DNA from: Bryobacterales bacterium
GTDB lineage: Bacteria; Acidobacteriota; Terriglobia; Bryobacterales; Bryobacteraceae
Reading direction: 5' to 3'
Length of the DNA stretch: 64,000 bases
NCBI GenBank assembly: GCA_016789905.1
Contig: JAEUQC010000041.1
Location: forward strand, 1-64,000
Shown here piece after piece: positions 9,818-17,487 of the stretch. Position 1 is the stretch's first letter; each line of letters begins with the position of its first letter. The position numbers and the translations under genes were made by a program. The notes beneath the pieces are model-generated. The model was given only the letters and a program-made list of their open reading frames with translations, was not told the DNA's origin and searched no databases.

Positions 9818-10018
9818 ATGAACCGTATCAAGAATCTTTTCTGGTCGCTTTCGATCGTCAAGAATACCAAGGGCCAAGACCTTATCGAATACGCACTGAT
9901 GGCCGGCTTCGTTGCCGTCGCCGCGGGCGCGATTATGCCCGGCGTTTCCACCAACATCAGCCAGATCTTCTCGAAGATCGCCAGCTCCATGGGCAGCGCC
10001 GCCAGCCAGGGTTCCTAA
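9818..10018 (+). CDS. Flp/Fap-type (type IVb) pilin
   Basis: A 66-residue pilin. After a short basic leader comes the signature GQDLIEYALMAGFVAVAAGAI, in which prepilin peptidase would cleave after Gly before the Glu-containing hydrophobic helix. GAGAGGAATT upstream supports ATG 9818. No tad/rcp assembly genes, prepilin peptidase or minor pilins are in the window, so this is an orphan major pilin relying on an assembly system elsewhere. The 159 bases upstream hold no recognised gene. Confidence 0.88.
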   Translation: MNRIKNLFWSLSIVKNTKGQDLIEYALMAGFVAVAAGAIMPGVSTNISQIFSKIASSMGSAASQGS

Positions 10019-10050
10019 GCCGCACTGGCTTCCAACCAACAACCAACGCC

Positions 10051-10080
10051 GAAAACGGGGCCAGCGATGGCCCCGTTTTC
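10051..10080 (+). terminator. Rho-independent terminator after the Flp pilin
   Basis: Perfect 13-bp stem GAAAACGGGGCCA (10051-10063) with TGGCCCCGTTTTC (10068-10080) around a GCGA loop. The strength suits a highly expressed pilin. Confidence 0.9.
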
Positions 10081-10226
10081 TATGTGGCAGACTGTAAAGT
10101 ACGGAACAATCGAAACAACTTGAGACGATTCTGGTTTTTGCCCTGACGTTTTTCGTCCTCGGAGTTGGCCGGCTGCCAGGGCTGCGAATTGACCGGACAG
10201 GAGCATCGGTCATCGGCGCCGGGCTG

Positions 10227-11318
10227 ATGCTGGCGATCGGGACGATGACGATCGACGAAGCGTGGAACGCCATTCACCACGATACGATTCTGCTGCTGTT
10301 CGGCATGATGATCGTGGTCGCCAACTTGCGGCTTAGCGGATTCTTCACGCTTGCCGGGCAGGCCATAGTGCGCCGCGCGCACCACCCGGCCACGCTGCTG
10401 GGGGCCATTGTCGGCGCGACGGCGGTGCTGAGCGCGATGTTCGTCAATGACACGATGTGCCTGGTGATGACACCGCTGGTGGTGGAGGTGGCCGTGACGC
10501 TCCGCCGCAATCCCCTGCCCTATCTGATTGGCGTGGCGGTGGCGTCCAACATCGGCAGCGTCGCTACCATTACCGGGAACCCGCAGAACATGATGATCGG
10601 CAGCTACTCCGGCCTGCCATACGCGTACTTTTTTCTACGGCTGGCGCCAATCGCGCTGGCCGGCTGTGTACTGGCTGTGTTGCTCATTCTCCTCATCTAC
10701 CGGGCGGAGTTCCGGCGGACGGGGAGGCTAGAGGTACCACCGCGGCCGGTGGAACTGGACCGGATGCTGCTGGTGAAGTCGTTGACGGCGTCGGTTCTGC
10801 TATTCGCCGCTTTTTTCGCCGGCGTGCCGGTGGCGAAGGCGGCGATGGTGGCGGGCGCGCTGTTGTTGATCACGCGGCGCATTCATCCGGAAAAAATTTA
10901 CGAGCAGATCGACTGGTCTCTGCTGGTGATGTTTTCGGGGCTCTTCGTGGTGCTGGCGGCGGTGGAAAAGACTTCTTTGGACGAGCAGTTTCTGAACCTC
11001 GCGAATTCGTTGCGGCTGCGGAACATCGCCGTGTTGAGTCTGGTTTCCGCGGTGCTTTCGAACCTGATTTCAAACGTCCCGGCGGTGATGGTTTTGAAAC
11101 CCGTGGTGCAGCGGTTGCCGGACGCGACGGCCGGGTGGCTGACGTTGGCCATGTCATCGACGCTGGCCGGGAACCTAACGCTACTAGGGTCCGTGGCGAA
11201 TCTGATTGTGGTGGAGCAGGCGAGGAAGCACACCGTTATCTCGTTTTGGGAGTACACGCGCGTCGGGCTGCCGTTGACGCTGGCCACGCTCGCCTTTGGG
11301 GCGTGGTGGCTAAGTTAG
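10227..11318 (+). CDS. SLC13/ArsB-superfamily anion transporter
   Basis: Integral inner-membrane transporter of the ion-transporter superfamily (SLC13, ArsB, NhaD) with about 10 hydrophobic segments. Family-like motifs include NDTMCLVMTPLVVEVA near residue 75, ITGNPQNMMIG near 118 and a matching C-terminal half, NLISNVPAVMVL and NLTLLGSVANLIV. The substrate (arsenite, dicarboxylate, Na+) is not decidable. The listed start is the first ATG, but the frame is open from 10098. The upstream codons encode another hydrophobic segment (ILVFALTFFVLGVG) typical of this family's first helix, so translation probably begins near 10131 at a CTG, or a base is missing. Confidence 0.75.
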   Translation: MLAIGTMTIDEAWNAIHHDTILLLFGMMIVVANLRLSGFFTLAGQAIVRRAHHPATLLGAIVGATAVLSAMFVNDTMCLVMTPLVVEVAVTLRRNPLPYLIGVAVASNIGSVATITGNPQNMMIGSYSGLPYAYFFLRLAPIALAGCVLAVLLILLIYRAEFRRTGRLEVPPRPVELDRMLLVKSLTASVLLFAAFFAGVPVAKAAMVAGALLLITRRIHPEKIYEQIDWSLLVMFSGLFVVLAAVEKTSLDEQFLNLANSLRLRNIAVLSLVSAVLSNLISNVPAVMVLKPVVQRLPDATAGWLTLAMSSTLAGNLTLLGSVANLIVVEQARKHTVISFWEYTRVGLPLTLATLAFGAWWLS

Positions 11319-11326
11319 CCTGTCCG

Positions 11327-11487
11327 ACGCTGGCCGGGGAATTTGACGCTCTTGGGGTTCGGTGGCGAACCTGATCGTGGTGGAACAGGCACGGAGGCAT
11401 GCCGTCATCTCCTTCTGGGAATACTCGGGCGTCGGGCTGCCGTTGACGCTGGGCACGCTCGCCATTGGGGCGTGGTGGCTGCGTTAG
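11327..11487 (+). pseudogene. Decayed tandem copy of the transporter gene's 3' end
   Basis: About 160 bases closely resemble 11158-11318, the last 160 bases of the preceding transporter gene (I estimate 80-85% identity by eye). The stretch from GSVANLIVVEQAR to GAWWLR and a TAG stop is retained. Two extra bases (in GGGGAA and TTGGGG) break the frame near the start of the copy. It has no start codon, so it is a remnant of a paralogous transporter gene, or of a partial duplication, rather than a functional gene. Confidence 0.8.
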
Positions 11488-11496
11488 ACTGTCGGG

Positions 11497-12069
11497 ATGC
11501 GAATGCTCTATTGTGCGGTGCTGGCGGCGGCTGTGTGCGCCGCGCAGAACCCGGTGGTAATTGAGAACGGCTGGGTGCGCGTGGTGAAGGCCGCGAACCT
11601 TCCGGGGCAGTTGAGCCGGCCACACGTTCATAAAATTAACCGGGTGATGATCCATCTGGACAAGGGCACGCTGCGGATCGACAACAAGGAAACCGGGATA
11701 GCCAAAGACATTCCGTTCCGCGCCGGCGAAGTGCGCTGGGACCCGCGGGTGGGCCTGCACACAAGTGAAAATACGGGCGGCACGGCCATTCGGATTGTCG
11801 AAATCGAACTCAACGACGCGCCGCCGCGCGAGGGGCCGGCGAGGCTTGCGCGGCCCGGCGAGAGATTTCGCTTGGATATGGAAAATGCACAGGTGCGGAT
11901 TCTGCGGACAACGCTGCGGGCCGGGGAGGAACTGCGCCCCTTCTCGCCGGCGCCAGTGGTGGCGGTGCGGCTGAGCGATGGAGAAACAAGCTGGAACCCG
12001 CCGGGCACAGGACCGGTTAAGAACGGCATCGCTCAGGCGAGCGACTGGGTGCTGGTGGAACTCAAATAG
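11497..12069 (+). CDS. Secreted cupin-like protein, function unknown
   Basis: A 190-residue exported protein: a signal peptide (MRMLYCAVLAAAVCAAQ) is followed by two similar beta-rich halves. The first contains RPHVHKINRVMIHLDKGTLRI and the second VRILRTTLRAGEELRPFSP, the spacing expected of a bicupin fold. One half keeps a His-x-His metal-like motif and the other does not. It overlaps the 3' end of the convergent PAP2 gene by eight bases. No pathway is suggested by neighbours. Confidence 0.6.
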   Translation: MRMLYCAVLAAAVCAAQNPVVIENGWVRVVKAANLPGQLSRPHVHKINRVMIHLDKGTLRIDNKETGIAKDIPFRAGEVRWDPRVGLHTSENTGGTAIRIVEIELNDAPPREGPARLARPGERFRLDMENAQVRILRTTLRAGEELRPFSPAPVVAVRLSDGETSWNPPGTGPVKNGIAQASDWVLVELK

Positions 12070-12607
12070 CGGCGACGGCCACGCAGCCCAGGACGGCGCC
12101 GAGCACGGCGCCGGCGACCACATCGCTCAAAAAGTGCATCCCGAGCAGAATCCGCGAGACCGCGACGCTGACGGCACAGAACAGTAGCCCAAGCGAAAGG
12201 TCGGGGTAGTAATAGAGGAGCGGTGTCGCCACGGCGAAGGCCGTCATCGTGTGCCCGCTGGGGAACGAGAACTGATCCGGCGGGAGCAGCGTTGCCCAGG
12301 CGTGCGGAGCAATGGCGCACGGACGGGGACGGTTGGCGGCCTTTTTCAGCACCAGGAACACCCAGATTCCGATGGCGGCCGAGGCCGCCGAAGCTCCGGC
12401 GGCGTGGAATCGCTCCGTGCCGCCGAACAGCAATACGCCAAGCAGCACGGCATACCAAAGCCAGCCATCGCCGCCGCGGGTGGCGCAAATCATCCACAGG
12501 CGAATCCACCGCGGGGCCATCCAATTGTTGCAGCGGCGCATGACGCGCAGGTCGCGGGCGGCGATGAAGCCCAGCAGGTTGTCCGTCAACAATCGGCTAG
12601 TTCGCAT
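12062..12607 (-). CDS. PAP2-family membrane phosphatase
   Basis: A 181-residue membrane protein with the three acid-phosphatase motifs in order: KKAANRPRP near residue 89 (KxxxxxxRP), PSGHT near 117 and SRILLGMHFLSDV near 150 (SRxxxxxHxxxD). Several transmembrane helices surround them. Likely substrates are lipid phosphates such as undecaprenyl diphosphate or phosphatidic acid. It is divergent from the glycosyltransferase gene across a 109-base gap that contains an AT-rich stretch but no clear promoter. Confidence 0.85.
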   Translation of the reverse strand: MRTSRLLTDNLLGFIAARDLRVMRRCNNWMAPRWIRLWMICATRGGDGWLWYAVLLGVLLFGGTERFHAAGASAASAAIGIWVFLVLKKAANRPRPCAIAPHAWATLLPPDQFSFPSGHTMTAFAVATPLLYYYPDLSLGLLFCAVSVAVSRILLGMHFLSDVVAGAVLGAVLGCVAVAAI

Positions 12608-12716
12608 GACTTACTTGTACGCGCGGCGGATGACAACCGGTTGAATAACGCAAAAAACATTCATGAATCAATTTGTTTGTGGGTGAGGCCCGGTACAATG
12701 ACGAGTAGACTACCTC

Positions 12717-13850
12717 GTGGCAAAAAAACCAGCCGTCGATTTCATTTTCTTTGACGCCGGAGGCGGGCACCGCGCCGCGGCCGTGGCGCTGGAGGCCGTC
12801 ATCAGCCAGCAGGAGCGCCCCTGGGATGTGCGTCTGGTGGATTTGCAGGACGTGCTCGATGAACTCGACATCTTCCGCAAACTCACCGGGCTCCGCATGG
12901 AGGACATCTATAATCGTATCCTTGAAAACGGCTGGACGCTTGGTTCCACAGAACTTTTGCCGCTGATGCACGGGATCATCCGGCTCTATCACTCGGCGCA
13001 GGTACGGGTTTTGACGCGCTACTGGACGGCCAACCGGCCGGATATGGTGGTTTCCCTGGTCCCGAATTTCGACCGGTCCATGTGGCAGGCGCTGCAAAAA
13101 GTGGATCCGCGCATCCCGTTCGTCACCGTGCTGACGGACATGGCCGATTACCCGCCGAACTTCTGGATTGAACGACAAAAACAGATCTTCCTCTGCGGCA
13201 CGGAGCGCGCCTGTCAACAGGTACGCGAGATAAGCCCGGAGAGTTCCGCCCATCGAGTGAGCGGAATGATTTTGAACCCGAAGTTTTACGAAGTAACGCC
13301 GGTGGATGTGACGGCGGAGCGCGTCAAGCTCGGGTTGGAGCCGGGGCGGCCAACGGGGCTGGTGCTGTTCGGCGGCATGGGCTCGCGAAAGATGGAAACC
13401 ATTCTGCGGCTGGTGGATGAATCCGGCCTGGATATGCAGTTGATTTTGATTTGCGGCAAGAACGAAAAGTTGAGGGCGAACCTTACGGGGCGTCGCACAC
13501 GGATTCTGAAGTTCGTCGAAGGGTTTACGCGAGACGTTCCGCGGTATATGCAATTGGCGGATTTTTTTATCGGGAAGCCCGGCCCGGGCTCCATCAGCGA
13601 GGCCATCCACATGGGCCTGCCGGTGATTGTGGAGAAAAACGCGTGGACGCTGCCGCAGGAGCGATTCAACGCCGACTGGGTGGTGGAGCAAAACGTTGGA
13701 ATGTCGCTCGGCTCCTTCAAACAGCTTGTGCCGGCGCTGGAAACGCTGCTCGCCCCCGGTCGATTAGCGGAACTGCAACGGAACGCCAGGGCCATTCACA
13801 ACCGGGCCATCTACGAAGTGACAGACCTGCTGGCGACGTTCCTGCCCTAG
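12717..13850 (+). CDS. MGDG-synthase/MurG-like glycosyltransferase (GT28 type)
   Basis: A 377-residue GT-B glycosyltransferase. The N-terminal FDAGGGHRAAAVALEAVI matches the acceptor-side signature of monogalactosyldiacylglycerol and processive diacylglycerol glycosyltransferases. The C-terminal half carries LVLFGGMGSRKM near 218 and GKPGPGSISEAIHMGLPVIV near 287, the nucleotide-sugar-binding loop. It probably glycosylates a membrane lipid. The start is GTG 12717 with only a weak ribosome-binding site. Its stop codon shares a CTAG with the stop of the convergent methyltransferase gene. Confidence 0.8.
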   Translation: MAKKPAVDFIFFDAGGGHRAAAVALEAVISQQERPWDVRLVDLQDVLDELDIFRKLTGLRMEDIYNRILENGWTLGSTELLPLMHGIIRLYHSAQVRVLTRYWTANRPDMVVSLVPNFDRSMWQALQKVDPRIPFVTVLTDMADYPPNFWIERQKQIFLCGTERACQQVREISPESSAHRVSGMILNPKFYEVTPVDVTAERVKLGLEPGRPTGLVLFGGMGSRKMETILRLVDESGLDMQLILICGKNEKLRANLTGRRTRILKFVEGFTRDVPRYMQLADFFIGKPGPGSISEAIHMGLPVIVEKNAWTLPQERFNADWVVEQNVGMSLGSFKQLVPALETLLAPGRLAELQRNARAIHNRAIYEVTDLLATFLP

Positions 13851-15496
13851 CCGGCTTGCAGACGTTGCCGGCGGCGTTCGCCCGCCTTTTCGGCTTCTGC
13901 GCGGCGGCCGCGCAGCGCGCCGAGAATTTGCTGCTGCTTTTCCTGCAACCGTTCGTGGTATTCGCCGCCGTTGTCGTGGGCGAAACCCTTCGCGATGGCG
14001 AGCAGCGCGGTTTCGTAATCCTCTAAAGCCGAATGGGCGTAGCTGAGATTCACCTGCGTTCGGACATCGTTCGGCGCCAGACTCTCGGCAACACGGTAGG
14101 CGCTGACGGCCTCGTGGTACTGTTGCAGACCGTAGTGTGCATCTCCGTAGACGTTCCATAGCCACGTGGAGAACCAGGGGTTCAGAGCCAGCGCCGATTG
14201 CGCAAGTACCAGACCCGCGCCATAATCGTTAGCTCGCCGGATGACGAACTCCGCCACCTCTCCCAGAATCGACCAATCGTTTGGGTAGGCAGCCAGGACC
14301 GCTTCGTAGGTCGCCTGCGCCTCCGATAGCGCGCCGGAGCGCGCCTGCGCCTGGGCCCGGTCGCGGGCGGCGCGCCACTCTGCGGAGTGAAACAGTCGCA
14401 AAAAGCGAGCCCGGGTTGCCGCGCTTTCCTGAAGCAATAGCAATCGGGAGTGCAGCTTTGACGGCGGTGAGGTGTTGGGGTCAACGAGTTCCGCGCCAAT
14501 GGCGCGGGCAAAATCGGCCAGTATGGGAAAGTGGAGACCAACCGCCGTAGTGACCCCGAATTGCTGCGGCGTAGTGTGCGAAAGCGGCGCGTTAACGTCC
14601 ACCACGCCGTAGTCGCTGAACAGGATGAATCCGGCGGAGACGAGCATGGAGGCAAGTTCGGAGATCGACTCCATGGCACCATAATTCAGGATCAGGCGCG
14701 GCGCGCCGCCGTAGCGTTCCAGCGCTTCGTCCAGGAATCGATAAGGGTGCCGGCAGGGGAGGAACGCCACTTCCGGTTCCAACGCGGATTGCACGCTGCG
14801 AAGGACAAGGTCCGTTGCCGCCGCCATTGTGCGAAGCTCTTCCAACGCCGGGGAACCGGCTTGGCGCACACGCTCCAGATCAGCGGAAAGAACGGTGCGA
14901 ACGCAGAGTTCCTCCGGCCCGGCGGCGCCACGGCGAACGATGGCGGCGGGCAATGAATCAAAGCCATAGTTGCAGAAAACGGCGCGGATACCGGCGAGTT
15001 CCACTGGTCCATTGTCCGTTTCCCAACGGCGGGGCCGGCGGGCGTCACCCGAACCGGCGACGATGGCGGAATCCGCAAACAGCCCCAGGTCCTTCCATTG
15101 CGCGAGGGTCGCCGGGGACCCGTCGGTCACATAGTAAACCAACTGCTGGTGAAATTCGGCCCCGGCGTGCTGGCATAGGCCCCGAAAGGCGTCGACGAAG
15201 GCGCGCGCAAACAGGCCCGTGCCGGCGCAGAGTTCCAAGACCACAACCGGGCCGTCCGGCGGATGTTCATGACAGTTTGCCAGCAACACTTCCGCCGCGG
15301 CCTGGGCCAGCGCGCCTCCGGAAGTTGAAGCGTATGGCACCGAGTCTTCAATGAATCCTTGCGTTCCGGACACCTTCCAATGGGCCTCCGATAGCCGCCA
15401 CTCCAGGCTCTCGGCGACCGGACGAAAGTCCTCCACCACTCGCGAATCAATCTTCACGCGGCGCAACGCGTCCAGCGGGTTTTGCGGAGAATCCAT
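13847..15496 (-). CDS. SAM-dependent methyltransferase (MidA/NDUFAF7-like) fused to TPR repeats
   Basis: A 549-residue cytoplasmic protein. Residues about 80-370 form a class I methyltransferase, with VVVLELCAGTGLFARAF near 85 as the SAM-binding loop and the IRAVFCNYGFDSLPAAI segment resembling the MidA family of protein arginine methyltransferases. Residues about 390-510 contain tetratricopeptide-type helices (for example NPWFSTWLWNVYGDAHYGLQQYHEAVSAYRVAESLAP). The C-terminus is strongly basic. The TPR part probably binds the protein to be methylated (inference). It is divergent from the secreted esterase 42 bases away. Confidence 0.7.
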   Translation of the reverse strand: MDSPQNPLDALRRVKIDSRVVEDFRPVAESLEWRLSEAHWKVSGTQGFIEDSVPYASTSGGALAQAAAEVLLANCHEHPPDGPVVVLELCAGTGLFARAFVDAFRGLCQHAGAEFHQQLVYYVTDGSPATLAQWKDLGLFADSAIVAGSGDARRPRRWETDNGPVELAGIRAVFCNYGFDSLPAAIVRRGAAGPEELCVRTVLSADLERVRQAGSPALEELRTMAAATDLVLRSVQSALEPEVAFLPCRHPYRFLDEALERYGGAPRLILNYGAMESISELASMLVSAGFILFSDYGVVDVNAPLSHTTPQQFGVTTAVGLHFPILADFARAIGAELVDPNTSPPSKLHSRLLLLQESAATRARFLRLFHSAEWRAARDRAQAQARSGALSEAQATYEAVLAAYPNDWSILGEVAEFVIRRANDYGAGLVLAQSALALNPWFSTWLWNVYGDAHYGLQQYHEAVSAYRVAESLAPNDVRTQVNLSYAHSALEDYETALLAIAKGFAHDNGGEYHERLQEKQQQILGALRGRRAEAEKAGERRRQRLQAG

Positions 15497-15538
15497 CCAA
15501 CTAGACTAACGCGCGCGAATTCTCGATAAAATCCGGAG

Positions 15539-17470
15539 ATGCGACTCCTTGCCGCCTTCGCGCTGATTGCGCTCTGCATACATGCGCAGCCATACAACGA
15601 GTGGATCAATCGCGTGGCGCAAAGCCAACTGGCAACGCGGAAAGCCGCGATCCGTCAAATCAGATCGCGCGCCGACGCAGAGGCACATCAGCGCACCGTG
15701 CGGGCGAAGATACTGGAGGTTTACGGTGGCCTGCCCAGCTACCGCGGCCCGCTAAACGCACGCACTACCGGCACGCTTGATGCCGGTTCATACTCCATCG
15801 AAAAGGTGATGTTTGAGAGTCTGCCCAAATACTGGGTTACTGGGAACCTCTACCTGCCGAAGAGTTCCGGCAAGCACCCCGCTGTGCTCTACGCCATCGG
15901 CCATTGGAACGAGGGCAAGCCCGCGGCGCAGCGAATGGCCGCGAACCTTGCTATGCAAGGGTTTGTGGTGCTGGCGTTCGACCCGATGGGCCAGGGCGAG
16001 CGATTCCAGGGTTACTGGTCGCGCGCCGGCGTCTCCCTGGTCACTCCTGGCGTGCCGCAACATTGGAATGCGGGCACGGCGGCGTTTCTTATCAATCAAA
16101 CACTTTCAGCCTATTTTGTTTGGGACGGCATGCGCGCGCTCGACTACCTGACTTCGCGGCCGGAAGTGGATGCGGAGCGGATCGGCTGCACCGGTTGCTC
16201 CGGTGGCGGTACGCAGGCCACATACATTTCCGCGCTTGACCCGCGGGTGAAGGTTGCCGCCCCGCTGTGCTATATGCAGTCGTTTGAGGTGCTGTTTCCG
16301 GGGCCAATCGGCGATTCCGAGCAGAGCCCACCCGGGTTCCTGGCCAAAGGGCTCGACCAGACAGATTATGTTGAGCTTTTCGCGCCGAAGCCCTGGTTCA
16401 TCGGGTCCACGAAGGAGGACTTCTTCACGCCCGCGGGCGCGCAGCCGCTGTATGAAGAGGCACGCAATTTCTATGAGATTCTCGGGGCGCAGGACCGCGT
16501 CAAATGGGTGGTGGGACCGGGCGGGCATGGAACGCCCATTGAGATTCGAGAGCGTGTTTATGAGTGGTTTAACCGGTGGCTGAACAACGGCAATCCAAAC
16601 TGGAAGGAACGGCCGGTGAAGATGTTCACGAACGAGGATCTGCTGGTCACTTCGAAGGGCCAGTTGGCCGCCGATTCCCGGGATTTGATTGAGATCCTGC
16701 GGGAACAGCGCAACGCCCGGCCCGTGGAGGGCACGCTCGACGAATATGTCCGGCGGTTGGCCGTGGTGCGGCCGGGGACGGCGACGCCGGTGGTGGAGAG
16801 CGAAGAAAAATCGGGCGGGCTGGTGATTCGGAAAGTGAAGCTGGAAACAGAGCCTGGCGTGACGGTGGAAGGCTGGATGGTGCGGCCGGACAACGCGGCC
16901 GCGTTGCCGGGCGTGGTGCATGTTGAACGCACCGCGAAGCTTTCGGCGCGCGCTATTGAGATAGCCAAAGCCGGCGCGCACGTGTTCGCCGTCATGCCCC
17001 GCGCCCTGCCGGCGCCGACGCGCTATATAGAGCACGGCGATTGGGAGGCCGCCACGCGCGCCTGGCTTACGGGGCGAAACTTGCCCGCCATGCGCGCGAT
17101 CGATATTGCCACCGCCGCCCGCGCGCTGGGGACGGCCGGCTCAATTCGGGGTGTTGCCGATGGCGTACACGCAGTGGCACTGTTGGTGGCCTCGCGGCTG
17201 GAGCCGCAACTGAACCGCCTATGGCTGGAACGCGCGCCGCATAGTTTCGCGCCGGTGTTCGAATCGCCACGTCACCTGGGTCTGCACGACGCGGTGATGC
17301 CCGGGTTCTACACGCGGTGGGATTTGGCTGATCTCGCGGCCGGCCGCCAGGTGACCTGGATGCAGCCGAACGACTGGAACAACAATATCGTCGCGGTACA
17401 GGGCCCGTTGTACCGCTATCGCGCCTTTGATGAAATGAACGAGGGGATCGTCCGCTGGTTACTCGAATAG
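15539..17470 (+). CDS. Secreted alpha/beta-hydrolase, acetyl-xylan-esterase-like
   Basis: A 643-residue exported protein (signal peptide LLAAFALIALCIHAQ). Residues about 100-350 carry an alpha/beta-hydrolase: a FDPMGQGERFQGY region, the nucleophile elbow GCTGCSGGGTQ near 222, an acid region around KPWFIGSTKEDFF, and the catalytic-type His in GPGGHGTP near 328. This resembles acetyl-xylan esterases and glucuronoyl-esterase-like enzymes. The second half (360-640) looks like a degenerate second hydrolase domain. The ribosome-binding site CCGGAG precedes ATG 15539. It overlaps the start region of the following TonB receptor, suggesting coupled expression of hydrolysis and uptake of plant or microbial polymers. 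Confidence 0.75.
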   Translation: MRLLAAFALIALCIHAQPYNEWINRVAQSQLATRKAAIRQIRSRADAEAHQRTVRAKILEVYGGLPSYRGPLNARTTGTLDAGSYSIEKVMFESLPKYWVTGNLYLPKSSGKHPAVLYAIGHWNEGKPAAQRMAANLAMQGFVVLAFDPMGQGERFQGYWSRAGVSLVTPGVPQHWNAGTAAFLINQTLSAYFVWDGMRALDYLTSRPEVDAERIGCTGCSGGGTQATYISALDPRVKVAAPLCYMQSFEVLFPGPIGDSEQSPPGFLAKGLDQTDYVELFAPKPWFIGSTKEDFFTPAGAQPLYEEARNFYEILGAQDRVKWVVGPGGHGTPIEIRERVYEWFNRWLNNGNPNWKERPVKMFTNEDLLVTSKGQLAADSRDLIEILREQRNARPVEGTLDEYVRRLAVVRPGTATPVVESEEKSGGLVIRKVKLETEPGVTVEGWMVRPDNAAALPGVVHVERTAKLSARAIEIAKAGAHVFAVMPRALPAPTRYIEHGDWEAATRAWLTGRNLPAMRAIDIATAARALGTAGSIRGVADGVHAVALLVASRLEPQLNRLWLERAPHSFAPVFESPRHLGLHDAVMPGFYTRWDLADLAAGRQVTWMQPNDWNNNIVAVQGPLYRYRAFDEMNEGIVRWLLE

Positions 17471-17487
17471 CTTTTCTCGCCCTGCTG

